The notes beneath the pieces were generated by a model. The model was not told the DNA's origin. It searched no databases and worked only from the letters and a program-made list of their open reading frames with translations. Shown here in pieces: positions 17,115-22,673 of a stretch of DNA of 29,884 bases. The number at the start of each line of letters is the position of its first letter. Within the stretch, counting starts at the first letter, position 1. Origin of the DNA: a virus; the IMG/VR virus record IMGVR_UViG_3300042554_000875, positions 1 through 29,884 of that record; one strand, written 5' to 3'. Made by a program: the position numbers and the translations under genes.

Positions 17115-18379
17115 TAGTGTGCCTTTTTAGCGTCTTCGTAATGTGCCCAAATACCAAAGGGAGGTTCAGCATGTTTATTACCTTTAATAATCCATACAGT
17201 GTCGCAGTAGTTCTCGTCACCCCATGAACCATACGGCATGCCATCAGTGAACACAATAAACTTCTTGGGCTCAATGCCTTGATCTTTCATGTATTCCCAA
17301 TTAGCCATAAAGTCAGTGCCACCACCACCTTTGGGCTCGTAGTTAGCAATAGAGTCCATGTTCTCACTGGTAAACAACTGATCATTATAAACTTCGGTAT
17401 CAAAGCTCCACACGCGAATCCGATACTCCTCGTAACTTTCCATGATACCTTGAATCTCACTCAAGAAGATCTTGAGTTCAGTCTCACCGATGCTACCAGA
17501 AGTATCAATAGCTACACAGATGTCAATCTGTTCACCTGGCTTCATGCCAGGCAAAATGGCATCCATATGCCAACTACGACGACTGGGCTTGAGCCAGGTG
17601 TAGTCTTGCTTGATGGTGCTTTGGATTTGTTGTAACAACAATTCACGCCAGTCAATTACAGACTCAGTCATGTCTTGGATCAGACGCTTGACACCAGCAG
17701 GAACATTACCTGCGCCTGCGGCCTGTGCTGCCTGTAGTACAGCATCTTTGATCTCGTCGCGCAGTTCCTTGGCTAGTTTTTTGCCAATCCGGGGCCGCCC
17801 GCCTTCACCATCTTCATTCTCACCATCAGTGTCGTCACCATCCATGTCCAAGTGCTCATCTAGTACCTGCTTCATGAGCTCGCTGAGGGGAATCTTCTCT
17901 GCATTTTGGTACAGCAGCTCATAGACTTCCTCAAAGCTGAGACCGCGGTATTTAGTATTCAACAAGATAGGTACCTTGGTAATCTTGGTACCAATGTTGT
18001 GATCTACCAAGTCTTGGTTTACGCAGTAGTCAGCGGCAATATTACTAAGGATAGGGTCACGATGTTCGCGACGGCTAAGGTGATCATAGACTACGTGCAA
18101 GACTTCATGTCCAAACAAGAACTCACACTCGCGTAGACTCAGCGAGTTGATAAAGTTACTGTTATACCAAAAATGGCGTCCATCAGTGGCAGCAGTAGCA
18201 CACCACTCATCTGCGTTCTTGAGCTTGAGACGAGTAGCCAAGTTACCAAAGAATCCCGCCTTGAGCAAGAGACCCACACGAGCAGTAATCAACTTCTCTA
18301 GTGCGGCTGCGTTGACTTTGGGGTCGGTAACAGTTTTCTTAGCAGACTTTTCTGCTACAGTAGTATCTTCACGTGCCAT
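17114..18379 (-). CDS. Metallopeptidase-like/VWA-like protein, MoxR partner
   Basis: The protein has 421 residues. Residues about 25-260 resemble the DUF2201 N-terminal putative metallopeptidase domain: FLFGHEVLHVVYDH contains HEVLH at 91-95 and is followed by NIAADYCVNQ. A Asp/Glu/Gly-rich acidic linker lies at about 174-197. Residues about 285-415 form a VWA-like domain with MIDAS residues DTSGS (292-296), Thr355 in GGGGTDF and Asp379 in FTDG. Families of this type pair with MoxR AAA+ ATPases, here encoded just upstream, and are thought to act as metal-dependent chaperone or remodelling units. The gene has its own consensus promoter (18403-18431) and an AAGGAG ribosome site. The substrate is unknown. 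Confidence 0.88.
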   Translation of the reverse strand: MAREDTTVAEKSAKKTVTDPKVNAAALEKLITARVGLLLKAGFFGNLATRLKLKNADEWCATAATDGRHFWYNSNFINSLSLRECEFLFGHEVLHVVYDHLSRREHRDPILSNIAADYCVNQDLVDHNIGTKITKVPILLNTKYRGLSFEEVYELLYQNAEKIPLSELMKQVLDEHLDMDGDDTDGENEDGEGGRPRIGKKLAKELRDEIKDAVLQAAQAAGAGNVPAGVKRLIQDMTESVIDWRELLLQQIQSTIKQDYTWLKPSRRSWHMDAILPGMKPGEQIDICVAIDTSGSIGETELKIFLSEIQGIMESYEEYRIRVWSFDTEVYNDQLFTSENMDSIANYEPKGGGGTDFMANWEYMKDQGIEPKKFIVFTDGMPYGSWGDENYCDTVWIIKGNKHAEPPFGIWAHYEDAKKAH

Positions 18380-18402
18380 ACATGCTCCTTTGTGATATTT
18401 AC

Positions 18403-18431
18403 ATTATATGCGATAACCAAAAGGCAGTCAA
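18403..18431 (-). promoter_or_regulatory. Sigma-70 type promoter for the VWA gene
   Basis: Leftward -35 TTGACT (18426-18431), spacer of exactly 17 nt, -10 TATAAT (18403-18408), followed by AAGGAG (18385-18390) and the ATG at 18379. One mismatch in twelve to consensus. It is one of four similar promoter-leader units between 18.4 and 20.2 kb. Confidence 0.85.
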
Positions 18432-18434
18432 CTT

Positions 18435-18450
18435 GGGGGCCGAAGCCCCC
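18435..18450 (-). terminator. UUCG-tetraloop hairpin after the MoxR gene
   Basis: In leftward RNA the element is GGGGGC-UUCG-GCCCCC, a 6-bp G/C stem with the very stable C(UUCG)G loop, 8 nt after the MoxR gene stop. No U-run follows on this strand; the opposite strand has TTTT. It probably marks the 3' end of the MoxR transcript and lies 3 nt before the -35 box of the next promoter. Confidence 0.65.
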
Positions 18451-18457
18451 TTTTGGA

Positions 18458-19558
18458 CTAGTTAGCATTGCTAACAGCGGCTACCACGTACTTGCCAAAA
18501 CGCTTGTGAAACTCATCAAAATGCTTGAGCTTGCCGGGTACGAACGGAATGTTGTAGGTAGTAATTGCAACACGAGCCGCCATAACTACAAGCTCAGTAT
18601 TGAAATTATCCATAATGAAACGGAAGAAGTTATCGGCCATTCCGTTCCACTTGTCCAACTTGCCATTTGCCTTGTCGTAAGCATCCTTAAGCTCGTAGCA
18701 CAGGCTGATAGTCAGCGAGTACATAGCAGACACTTCTTTGACTTTGAGCTCAGTGACCTTGCCATTTAGTACTTCAATAGGATCGGGCATCTGTCCACTT
18801 ACCTTGCGGTGAGCCATGAACTTGACCGCCATACCTTCGCCAACAGCACCAGCCACCAAGTCGGTGAGACCTACGTCATTGTCCTCGTCTAACAACTCGC
18901 TGACAAAAGTCCAGCTACGGGGAGTAGCAAAACTACGACCTGCCGAACGCGGGTCAAAGTCAAACAAGTCACCCTTAGCAAAACTCAAGTAGCCAACTAC
19001 ATCTTTATGAATGCGATTGCTCACAGCCCAAGTCTGCCAAGAGTCAAAGTCCACACGCATTTCTAGGTGAACAAAGCGATTAGCAAGAGGACTTGGCATA
19101 CGATAAGTAACACCTTTGTCGCTGTCGCGATTACCTGCCGCCACCATAACTACATTGTCAGGTAGCACATACTTGCCTACGCGACGATTCAAAATCAGCT
19201 GATAAGCCGCAGCCTGGGTTGCCGGGGGAGCAGAATTCATCTCGTCCATAAACAGTACCACAATGGGATACTGACTGGCAGTCTCAGCGTCAGGCAGTTC
19301 AATTGGGGGAGCCCAATCCATCTTGCCATTGTCTTTGTTGTAGAACGGAATACCACGCAGGTCGGTGGGCTCCATCTGACTCAAACGAATATCGATCATG
19401 AGTCCGCCCAAGTCCTCAGCAATGCCAGCAACTAATTCTGACTTGCCAATACCCGGAGGACCCCACAGAAAAACGGGACGTTGACGCTTGAAGCAACGAA
19501 GTAAAGCACGACGAGCTTCAACACTGGTAACGGTACGATTTTCGCTTACTACTGCCAT
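18458..19558 (-). CDS. MoxR-type AAA+ ATPase
   Basis: The protein has 366 residues. Walker A is GPPGIGKS at 33-40, Walker B is VLFMDEMN at 101-108, sensor-1 Asn is in AAGNRDSD (140-147), and the arginine-finger region is PLANRF (156-162). The insert DLRGIPFY before the second strand is typical of the MoxR/dynein-related AAA+ clade. The C-terminal ~150 residues are helical. The partner VWA gene lies directly downstream. MoxR-VWA pairs are proposed to remodel or load metals into client proteins. It has a near-consensus promoter (19588-19616) and AAGGAG 6 nt before the ATG. Similar pairs occur in T4-like aquatic phages, but their role in infection is not known to me. Confidence 0.9.
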   Translation of the reverse strand: MAVVSENRTVTSVEARRALLRCFKRQRPVFLWGPPGIGKSELVAGIAEDLGGLMIDIRLSQMEPTDLRGIPFYNKDNGKMDWAPPIELPDAETASQYPIVVLFMDEMNSAPPATQAAAYQLILNRRVGKYVLPDNVVMVAAGNRDSDKGVTYRMPSPLANRFVHLEMRVDFDSWQTWAVSNRIHKDVVGYLSFAKGDLFDFDPRSAGRSFATPRSWTFVSELLDEDNDVGLTDLVAGAVGEGMAVKFMAHRKVSGQMPDPIEVLNGKVTELKVKEVSAMYSLTISLCYELKDAYDKANGKLDKWNGMADNFFRFIMDNFNTELVVMAARVAITTYNIPFVPGKLKHFDEFHKRFGKYVVAAVSNAN

Positions 19559-19587
19559 TTCGGGCTCCTTTGTGTTAATGTAAGGCT

Positions 19588-19616
19588 ATTATAGAACAGA
19601 TCTTGATCACAGTCAA
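19588..19616 (-). promoter_or_regulatory. Sigma-70 type promoter for the MoxR gene
   Basis: Leftward -35 TTGACT (19611-19616), 17-nt spacer, -10 TATAAT (19588-19593). The -35 box lies inside a 9-bp inverted repeat (19605-19628), so the same DNA could act as terminator for the gene before it or as an operator. Confidence 0.85.
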
Positions 19617-19628
19617 ATCACTGTGATC
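19605..19628 (-). terminator. 9-bp inverted repeat overlapping a stop codon and a -35 box
   Basis: The arms GATCACAGT and ACTGTGATC are perfect, with a 6-nt loop. The element covers the stop codon of the 75-residue gene and the -35 box of the MoxR promoter. No U-run follows, so it is either a weak terminator or a protein-binding operator. Confidence 0.4.
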
Positions 19629-19845
19629 GAATGGATTCGCAAAACCAATGCTCGCGCTCGATCTTGCGACGAGCTGAGAGCATGGTATTTCGCAATTTAC
19701 GCACTTCTGGGGTATTGGGAGCATGAATGCCACCTAATGCTTTGAGTTTGAGCAGAGCAGCATCACGACGCTGATAAGTTTTAACAGCAGCCTCAGGCAC
19801 TAAAAACTTAGCATTTACAGCAGGGCTAGTATAAACTACACGCAT
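19618..19845 (-). CDS. Small basic protein of unknown function, 75 aa
   Basis: A positively charged, mostly helical protein (KTYQRRDAALLKLKALGG, then RKLRNTMLSARRKIEREHWFCE). No membrane segment or enzyme motif is visible. It is supported by its own promoter (19875-19903), a GGAG ribosome site 8 nt upstream, and a start context resembling its neighbours. As a short monocistronic gene behind a sigma-70 type promoter it could be an early host-takeover protein. That is inference from arrangement only. Confidence 0.65.
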   Translation of the reverse strand: MRVVYTSPAVNAKFLVPEAAVKTYQRRDAALLKLKALGGIHAPNTPEVRKLRNTMLSARRKIEREHWFCESIRSQ

Positions 19846-19874
19846 TTCGCACTCCGTTTTGTTACTGTACCACT

Positions 19875-19903
19875 ATTATAGCAGGAATCAATAACCCTAG
19901 CAA
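19875..19903 (-). promoter_or_regulatory. Sigma-70 type promoter for the 75-residue gene
   Basis: Leftward -10 TATAAT (19875-19880), 17-nt spacer, weaker -35 TTGCTA (19898-19903). The leader GTGGTACAGTAAC closely matches that of the promoter at 20157-20185. Confidence 0.7.
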
Positions 19904-19913
19904 GTCTAGGGTT
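19893..19913 (-). terminator. 8-bp hairpin after the 67-residue gene
   Basis: The arms AACCCTAG and CTAGGGTT enclose ACTTG, 9 nt past the stop at 19923. It is followed by ATTG on the leftward strand. It shares the AACCC/GGGTT arms with the clear terminator at 20229-20249. The 3' arm contains the -35 box of the next promoter. Confidence 0.5.
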
Positions 19914-19922
19914 GTTGCGCTT

Positions 19923-20126
19923 TTACAACACTCGACCATTGTGATCAAACCGCACAGGCGCACTAAACTCAGGAAAATGCAGGCCCAATGGAGCCAAATA
20001 TTCTGCAACTCTTAGTAGGTTGATGCCTAGAATTTCTGCAATGTCCTCGGGCTCAAAATCATTGATGTACAGCTCATTGATATTCCAATCAAGTGATTTT
20101 GTAGTATCAACATGCTCAACAGACAT
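19923..20126 (-). CDS. Small protein with helix-turn-helix-like segment, 67 aa
   Basis: The ATG at 20126 has AAGGAG 6 nt upstream and a promoter before it. The open frame extends further upstream, but that extension crosses the promoter and terminator and is not used. The acidic protein contains LYINDFEPEDIAEILGINLLRVAEYLAPLG, which has the spacing of a short helix-turn-helix (EDIAEILGINLLRVAEYL) as in small regulators. DNA binding is a possibility, not shown. It is monocistronic and probably early. Confidence 0.65.
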   Translation of the reverse strand: MSVEHVDTTKSLDWNINELYINDFEPEDIAEILGINLLRVAEYLAPLGLHFPEFSAPVRFDHNGRVL

Positions 20127-20156
20127 TACTGACTCCTTGTTGTTTACTGTACCCAC

Positions 20157-20185
20157 ATTATAGCAAAAATGGATAACCCAGTCAA
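20157..20185 (-). promoter_or_regulatory. Sigma-70 type promoter for the 67-residue gene
   Basis: Leftward -35 TTGACT (20180-20185), 17-nt spacer, -10 TATAAT (20157-20162). The -35 lies in the loop of an inverted repeat with arms ATAACCC and GGGTTAT (20173-20197). Confidence 0.85.
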
Positions 20186-20223
20186 ACCGCGGGTTATTCT
20201 GGTGTGTTGTAGGAAAACAACAA

Positions 20224-20249
20224 TAAAAAACCCTGCTCTGAGCAGGGTT
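20224..20249 (-). terminator. Rho-independent terminator after the 92-residue gene
   Basis: In leftward RNA AACCCUGCU-CAG-AGCAGGGUU forms a 9-bp stem, directly followed by UUUUAUUG. This is the clearest intrinsic terminator in the window. It sits 22 nt after the stop at 20272. Confidence 0.9.
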
Positions 20250-20271
20250 GTGCCTGTTTTTTAAGCAGAGT

Positions 20272-20550
20272 TTAGCGGCCTTTTGGGGTGGCTGCGTTGA
20301 CAAATGCGTACATCTTTTCTGCTGTAGCAAGTACTTGATCAAGTCCGGGAAACTCGGGCATACCAATTTTAGTGGTTACATGACCTTTATCATCTTTGGT
20401 CACGCTTAGTTCCCAACCATGGAACTTACTATGGTATTCTTCTGCAACCAAGTCTTTGGCCATTTTGAGAATTTCTGTGCGAATTTCGTATCCGTTCTTG
20501 TTGAATTTAACTTCTGGTGCTTTAGGCATATTGAATAGTTCAGCAGACAT
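20272..20550 (-). CDS. Conserved phage protein (PKAPEVKFNKNGYEIRTEIL type), 92 aa
   Basis: The N-terminus carries MPKAPEVKFNKNGYEIRTEI, then LKMAKDLVAEEYHSKFHGWE. I recognise this motif from a widespread small protein of T4-like aquatic phages whose function is unknown. The C-terminus is helical and ends in a basic PKGR. AAGGAG lies 6 nt before the ATG. A strong terminator follows, so expression is separated from the downstream genes. The high conservation in the group and a dedicated terminator suggest abundant expression; a structural or nucleic-acid-binding role cannot be told apart here. Confidence 0.75.
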   Translation of the reverse strand: MSAELFNMPKAPEVKFNKNGYEIRTEILKMAKDLVAEEYHSKFHGWELSVTKDDKGHVTTKIGMPEFPGLDQVLATAEKMYAFVNAATPKGR

Positions 20551-20574
20551 ATTTTTCTCCTTTGTGTGTGTATG

Positions 20575-20871
20575 TCATTTGTTGGTTTTTTGTTCCGCGC
20601 GACTCTGCGCGATCCAGGCATCCCAACCGGCCTTGTGCCAATCAATACTAAATGGATTTAACAACTTCTCCAATTTGGTATGATAAAATTCTCTTATGCA
20701 AGTTGATACGATTCCACTAGTAGCTTCTACGGCACTATGCAAGAACCGAGTTTGTGCATCGATATAGATGATCATATCATTCTTGAGGTCTGGATGGCGT
20801 ACATATTTTTCTACAAATTGCATTTTAGCATTCTGTACGCTGTCAATGAAAAGTAGTGGTTGATTAAACAT
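20575..20871 (-). CDS. Small helical phage protein, 98 aa
   Basis: The pattern FIDSVQNAKMQFVEKYV, then IIYIDAQTRFLHSAVEATSG resembles short phage proteins with phasin-like helical repeats (QxxKxxFVxxxV and DAQT). The similarity is weak. The C-terminus has FSIDWHKAGWDAWIAQSR. GGGAG lies 8 nt before the ATG, and a sigma-70 type promoter (20891-20920) overlaps the stop of the preceding tiny gene. No enzyme motif is seen and the function is unknown. Confidence 0.65.
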   Translation of the reverse strand: MFNQPLLFIDSVQNAKMQFVEKYVRHPDLKNDMIIYIDAQTRFLHSAVEATSGIVSTCIREFYHTKLEKLLNPFSIDWHKAGWDAWIAQSRAEQKTNK

Positions 20872-20890
20872 TCAGTGTCTCCCTGTGTGT

Positions 20891-20920
20891 AATATACAAA
20901 ATTATTTATATGCCTGTCAA
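20891..20920 (-). promoter_or_regulatory. Overlapping sigma-70 and late-type promoter boxes
   Basis: Leftward -35 TTGACA (20915-20920), 18-nt spacer, -10 TATATT (20891-20896). Inside the spacer is an exact T4 late box TATAAATA (20903-20910). The 98-residue gene could therefore be read both early and late. The -35 contains the TGA stop of the preceding 46-codon gene. Confidence 0.65.
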
Positions 20921-21057
20921 CCCCTGCGGCGATTCAATGGTGTCAAAAAATCCCATTCTTCGCCCAAAGTTGAACTGCGCTCTAACATTTCGTCTATGGC
21001 TACTACTGCACATAAAAAGGTTAGTACGCCAAATGTGGCCAATAGTTCAGGTTCCAT
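20917..21057 (-). CDS. Tiny membrane protein, 46 aa
   Basis: MEPELLATFGVLTFLCAVVA is one predicted membrane helix, followed by an acidic stretch (DEMLERSSTLGEEWDF) and a basic end (LNRRRG). The start lies 2 nt after the stop of the preceding 35-codon frame and no Shine-Dalgarno site is visible, so coupling is likely. An in-frame ATG at 21093 would add 12 residues. It is the fourth member of a chain of very short genes. It may act on the host membrane; no function can be assigned. Confidence 0.6.
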   Translation of the reverse strand: MEPELLATFGVLTFLCAVVAIDEMLERSSTLGEEWDFLTPLNRRRG

Positions 21058-21059
21058 AG

Positions 21060-21167
21060 TTATCGATTCATCAGTCGAGTAGCACTCTGCCATTTACCGC
21101 GGCGAGTAAGTTGAGCAGCCAATAGTCCTTGACACCATACAGTGTATAACATTTTTAGAAAAGTCAT
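21060..21167 (-). CDS. Tiny basic protein, 35 aa
   Basis: MTFLKMLYTVWCQGLLAAQL is followed by TRRGKWQSATRLMNR. AGGAG lies 7 nt before the ATG, and the start overlaps the stop of the preceding frame as ATGA. The pattern small-residue helix, then RRGKWQSATRLM resembles short phage proteins with an A.L.R.G.Y.EA..LM signature. The frame before it has a related ARARRYL stretch. The precise gene overlaps make it likely to be real despite its length. Confidence 0.55.
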   Translation of the reverse strand: MTFLKMLYTVWCQGLLAAQLTRRGKWQSATRLMNR

Positions 21168-21277
21168 TGCCATGCTCCTGGGTTGTGGTTGCTTAAGTAT
21201 CTGCGGGCACGAGCTTGACCGCTGGCTTCTAAGGCCAGAAAAATTTTATGAAATACTGCTAATACGTAAGTGATCAT
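21164..21277 (-). CDS. Tiny protein with ALEASGQARARRYL motif, 37 aa
   Basis: MITYVLAVFHKIFLALEASG is followed by QARARRYLSNHNPGAWQ. The ATG overlaps the preceding stop as ATGA, and its own stop overlaps the next start as ATGA. AAGGAAT lies 7 nt upstream. The N-terminal half is hydrophobic and amphipathic, the C-terminal half basic. It may be a distant paralogue of the following 35-residue protein. Function is unknown. Confidence 0.55.
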   Translation of the reverse strand: MITYVLAVFHKIFLALEASGQARARRYLSNHNPGAWQ

Positions 21278-21453
21278 TTATAATATTCCTTGTGAGAATG
21301 GTATTCAAACTCTTTGATGTAGTTATCTAGAGTAGCCGCATCAGTTATACTGCGGCGTGCCAAATATGCTTCTAAGCGTGATTGGTAACCATCTTGCGGA
21401 AACATTTCGGCTAGACGCTCAAGGATGTTGAGCATGAATTGTGAAATAAACAT
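21274..21453 (-). CDS. Small helical protein, 59 aa
   Basis: The frame reads MFISQFMLNILERLAEMFPQ, then DGYQSRLEAYLARRSITDAATLDNY and ends in EYYK. AGAGGAT lies about 6 nt before the ATG. The leader contains a hairpin (21474-21490) and a late-promoter-like box (21494-21501). It heads the four-gene chain. No motif that I can name is present. The regular helix pattern and exact ATGA overlap with the next frame support it. Confidence 0.6.
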   Translation of the reverse strand: MFISQFMLNILERLAEMFPQDGYQSRLEAYLARRSITDAATLDNYIKEFEYHSHKEYYK

Positions 21454-21473
21454 TTTATCCTCTGTAAATGTGT

Positions 21474-21490
21474 ATGCTGCTTTGCAGCAT
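21474..21490 (-). promoter_or_regulatory. Leader hairpin before the tiny-gene chain
   Basis: ATGCTGC-AAA-GCAGCAT forms a perfect 7-bp stem that would be at the very 5' end of a transcript started from the late-like box at 21494-21501. It could protect the mRNA 5' end or terminate read-through from the gene before it. Confidence 0.5.
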
Positions 21491-21492
21491 AA

Positions 21493-21885
21493 TTATTTAT
21501 CAAGGTCAGAGGTATTGTCCAAGTACTTTTGTAAGTCGTTATTATACAAAATTAGAGTCATGCTGGTGCGTTCATCAAATACTCTAAGTTCATTTTGATA
21601 ACCGATATAGTAGGGAGCAGGAAAATATTTCTCCATCTGCAGGAGTGTTTTTGGTAGTAAAACCGAGTCTAAATCGTGCTTATAGTACTGGATTTCTGCA
21701 TTTTTGGTGCAGAATTGAAAGCCAGTCTTAGTAAGACGCATACTAGCCGCATTAAGAGGATTAAAGAACCAAACTTTACGAAAATGGTCAATGCTGTCTT
21801 TTACACTGCCATAGAAGGGACTGTTAGCATATAAACTGCTATTATCAATAAGCCAACGAGTAAAGGTTGGTTGATCTAGTCGCAC
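21493..21885 (-). CDS. Conserved phage protein of unknown function, 130 aa
   Basis: The start is GTG at 21885, overlapping the preceding stop by 1 nt (TAGTG). The sequence has FRKVWFFNPLNAASMRLT, YFPAPYYIGYQNELRVFDE and TLILYNNDLQKYLDN. The last part matches a conserved end of uncharacterised proteins in T4-like aquatic phages. No catalytic motif is visible and the fold is probably mixed alpha/beta. It is coupled to the 96-residue gene before it. Confidence 0.75.
   Translation of the reverse strand: MRLDQPTFTRWLIDNSSLYANSPFYGSVKDSIDHFRKVWFFNPLNAASMRLTKTGFQFCTKNAEIQYYKHDLDSVLLPKTLLQMEKYFPAPYYIGYQNELRVFDERTSMTLILYNNDLQKYLDNTSDLDK
21494..21501 (-). promoter_or_regulatory. Late-promoter-like box GATAAATA before the tiny-gene chain
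   Basis: GATAAATA differs from the T4 late box in one base. It overlaps the stop codon of the 130-residue gene and lies 41 nt before the ATG at 21453. Confidence 0.5.
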
Positions 21886-22175
21886 TATTGTTGGTAAATC
21901 ACTGAACCTTGATTTAACAAGACCACTGTAAACTTATCGGTCCTAAATTGACTGTTTAATTTCTTAGCTAAACTGATAGCATGGCCAGGGTTCGAAAAGC
22001 TGACTTTGCGATACTTGGGACCAGGATAGCTAACTAATATATTCTGTGTCTTTAAGTTGACTGGACGTCCATCGTAGTAAACAGCCCAAATGCCTTCGCT
22101 GGCCAACACTTGATCGCATTTATAACTGGATTTATCCAGTGTTTCTAGAATCACTGTAGGTTTGGGTCTGCTCAT
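21885..22175 (-). CDS. Conserved phage protein (PGPKYRKVSFSNPGHA type), 96 aa
   Basis: The signature PGPKYRKVSFSNPGHAISLA with KLNSQF, and the earlier DQVLASEGIWAVYYDGRPVNL, recur in proteins of unknown function in T4-like aquatic phages. AAGGAA lies 5 nt before the ATG, and a late-type box (22199-22206) lies a further 13 nt upstream. The small beta-rich domain has no metal or nucleotide motif. It overlaps the following gene by 1 nt. Confidence 0.75.
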   Translation of the reverse strand: MSRPKPTVILETLDKSSYKCDQVLASEGIWAVYYDGRPVNLKTQNILVSYPGPKYRKVSFSNPGHAISLAKKLNSQFRTDKFTVVLLNQGSVIYQQ

Positions 22176-22198
22176 TCAACTTCCTTGATATACATTGT

Positions 22199-22206
22199 TA
22201 TTTATG
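22199..22206 (-). promoter_or_regulatory. Late-promoter-like box CATAAATA
   Basis: CATAAATA matches seven of eight bases of the T4 late box and sits in the 36-nt intergenic gap, 23 nt before the ATG at 22175. The predicted leader is about 17 nt and includes AAGGAA. Confidence 0.55.
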
Positions 22207-22211
22207 AGTAG

Positions 22212-22673
22212 TTAACGGTGATTTTCATTTAAAACCTGTGCCATTTGCTCTCGACTCCGGAATGGTCCTAGAAATTTATTGCGTGTAAGTATGATCTTTT
22301 TAGGACAGAATTCTTCAACCCATTGCGAATCTATGCATACCAAATAATATCCGGCACAGCGATAACTGCGACTTTTACGACTGGTAGTATATAACGGCAA
22401 TCGTAACCTAAGATCGTAAATGGCATTGTACGGCACAGTCCGACATGGGTAGTCATAAACCGAGTCTACCGACGCTGTCTGAGCCCTCTGCCCACGCACA
22501 AATCGGATATTGTGAGCAGTGCCCAACACCTTGATGCTGGGATATTTAAGTCTACGATTATCCTGTACCAATACAACACCATCTTCTGCGGCTTGTATAG
22601 TACCGACTTTACGACCATCGTCTTCAACGATCCAATATTTATTTTTAACTACGAGTTTGGCTTCTATAGTCAT
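22212..22673 (-). CDS. Conserved phage protein of unknown function, 153 aa
   Basis: The N-terminus (KYWIVEDDGRKVGTIQAAEDG) looks like a short beta-barrel-like repeat, followed by DNRRLKYPSIKVLG, a basic region around SRKSRSYRCAGYYLVC and a C-terminal KKIILTRNKFLGPF. I recall similar proteins from T4-like aquatic phages next to the RNase H gene, without known function. It overlaps the exonuclease gene by ATGA, so the two are co-translated. A role in DNA replication is suggested only by this neighbour. Confidence 0.75.
   Translation of the reverse strand: MTIEAKLVVKNKYWIVEDDGRKVGTIQAAEDGVVLVQDNRRLKYPSIKVLGTAHNIRFVRGQRAQTASVDSVYDYPCRTVPYNAIYDLRLRLPLYTTSRKSRSYRCAGYYLVCIDSQWVEEFCPKKIILTRNKFLGPFRSREQMAQVLNENHR

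Noticed and set aside
20127-20366. Upstream extension of the 67-residue gene to 147 residues
   Set aside because: The extension runs across a clear terminator (20224-20249) and a consensus promoter (20157-20185). ATG 20126 has AAGGAG at ideal spacing.
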